From Torymus aiolomorphi (taxonomy: Eukaryota; Arthropoda; Insecta; Hymenoptera; Torymidae): a stretch of DNA of 64,000 bases. This document shows positions 63,856 to 64,000 of this stretch, one piece after another. Every line of letters starts with the position of its first letter. Position 1 is the first letter of the stretch. The stretch lies in the NCBI GenBank assembly GCA_036365515.1, contig CM070873.1, positions 26,890,085 to 26,954,084 of the forward strand, in the 5' to 3' direction. The position numbers and the translations under genes are program-made. The notes below the pieces were generated by a model. That model was not told the DNA's origin. It saw only the letters and a program-made list of their open reading frames with translations, and searched no databases.

Positions 63856-64000
63856 ATCCCACATAGGATCCCACGTGGAATCCCACACGAGATCCCACGT
63901 GTGAATTTGATATGGGATCCCATGTGGCATCCCACGCTTGAACTCGAAGCATGAATTCCCACATGAGATCCCACAAGAGATCCCACATAGGATCTCATGT
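63856..64000. repeat. 12-bp minisatellite (ATCCCACATAGG type)
   Basis: Units ATCCCACATAGG, ATCCCACGTGGA, ATCCCACACGAG and ATCCCACGTGTG run in tandem. After a short break they resume and continue to the window edge, so the array is cut here. Confidence 0.85.

Overview
The window is animal nuclear DNA, most probably from an insect. Genes are interrupted by GT-AG introns, intergenic and intronic DNA is very AT-rich, exons and first-exon regions are CpG-rich, and non-coding DNA is packed with inverted-repeat transposable elements. A hymenopteran is my best guess, from gene architecture and general character only; the species cannot be read from the sequence.

Three protein-coding genes can be reconstructed exon by exon with consistent splice phases. 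(1) FNBP4 (formin-binding protein 4; two WW domains), plus strand, 211-17106, 14 coding exons, about 997 aa. (2) RpS13 (40S protein uS15), minus strand, 17689-19320, three coding exons, exactly 151 aa, tail-to-tail with FNBP4. (3) PHRF1 (PHD and RING finger protein with an SR-like middle and a C-terminal SRI-like region that in relatives binds the RNA polymerase II CTD), plus strand, 23451-42633, 13 coding exons, about 3284 aa, with one coding exon of 7390 bp. RpS13 and PHRF1 lie head to head, separated by a Penelope-like retroelement remnant and a CpG-rich promoter/leader region.

From 43.6 kb to the end I find no intact gene. This part is almost continuous mobile DNA: palindromes inserted in or next to palindromes, TTAA-flanked (piggyBac-type) MITEs, foldback-like elements whose arms are tandem repeats, and a 2.5-kb terminal-inverted-repeat element carrying a short RING-finger coding fragment. 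The same families invade the introns of all three genes, notably the 6.7-kb intron 8 of FNBP4.

Most notable points: a hammerhead-ribozyme-like core next to a Penelope-type C-terminal coding remnant between RpS13 and PHRF1; the RING fragment inside a TIR element; a hairpin tip of the form CGAGCGAAGCGAG shared by six otherwise different elements; foldback arms built of 28-bp or about 30-bp tandem units; and palindromes in which one arm preserves the empty site for an insertion in the other.

Gene identities rest on recognising protein families by eye. Repeat boundaries are approximate unless a duplicated target site is stated.
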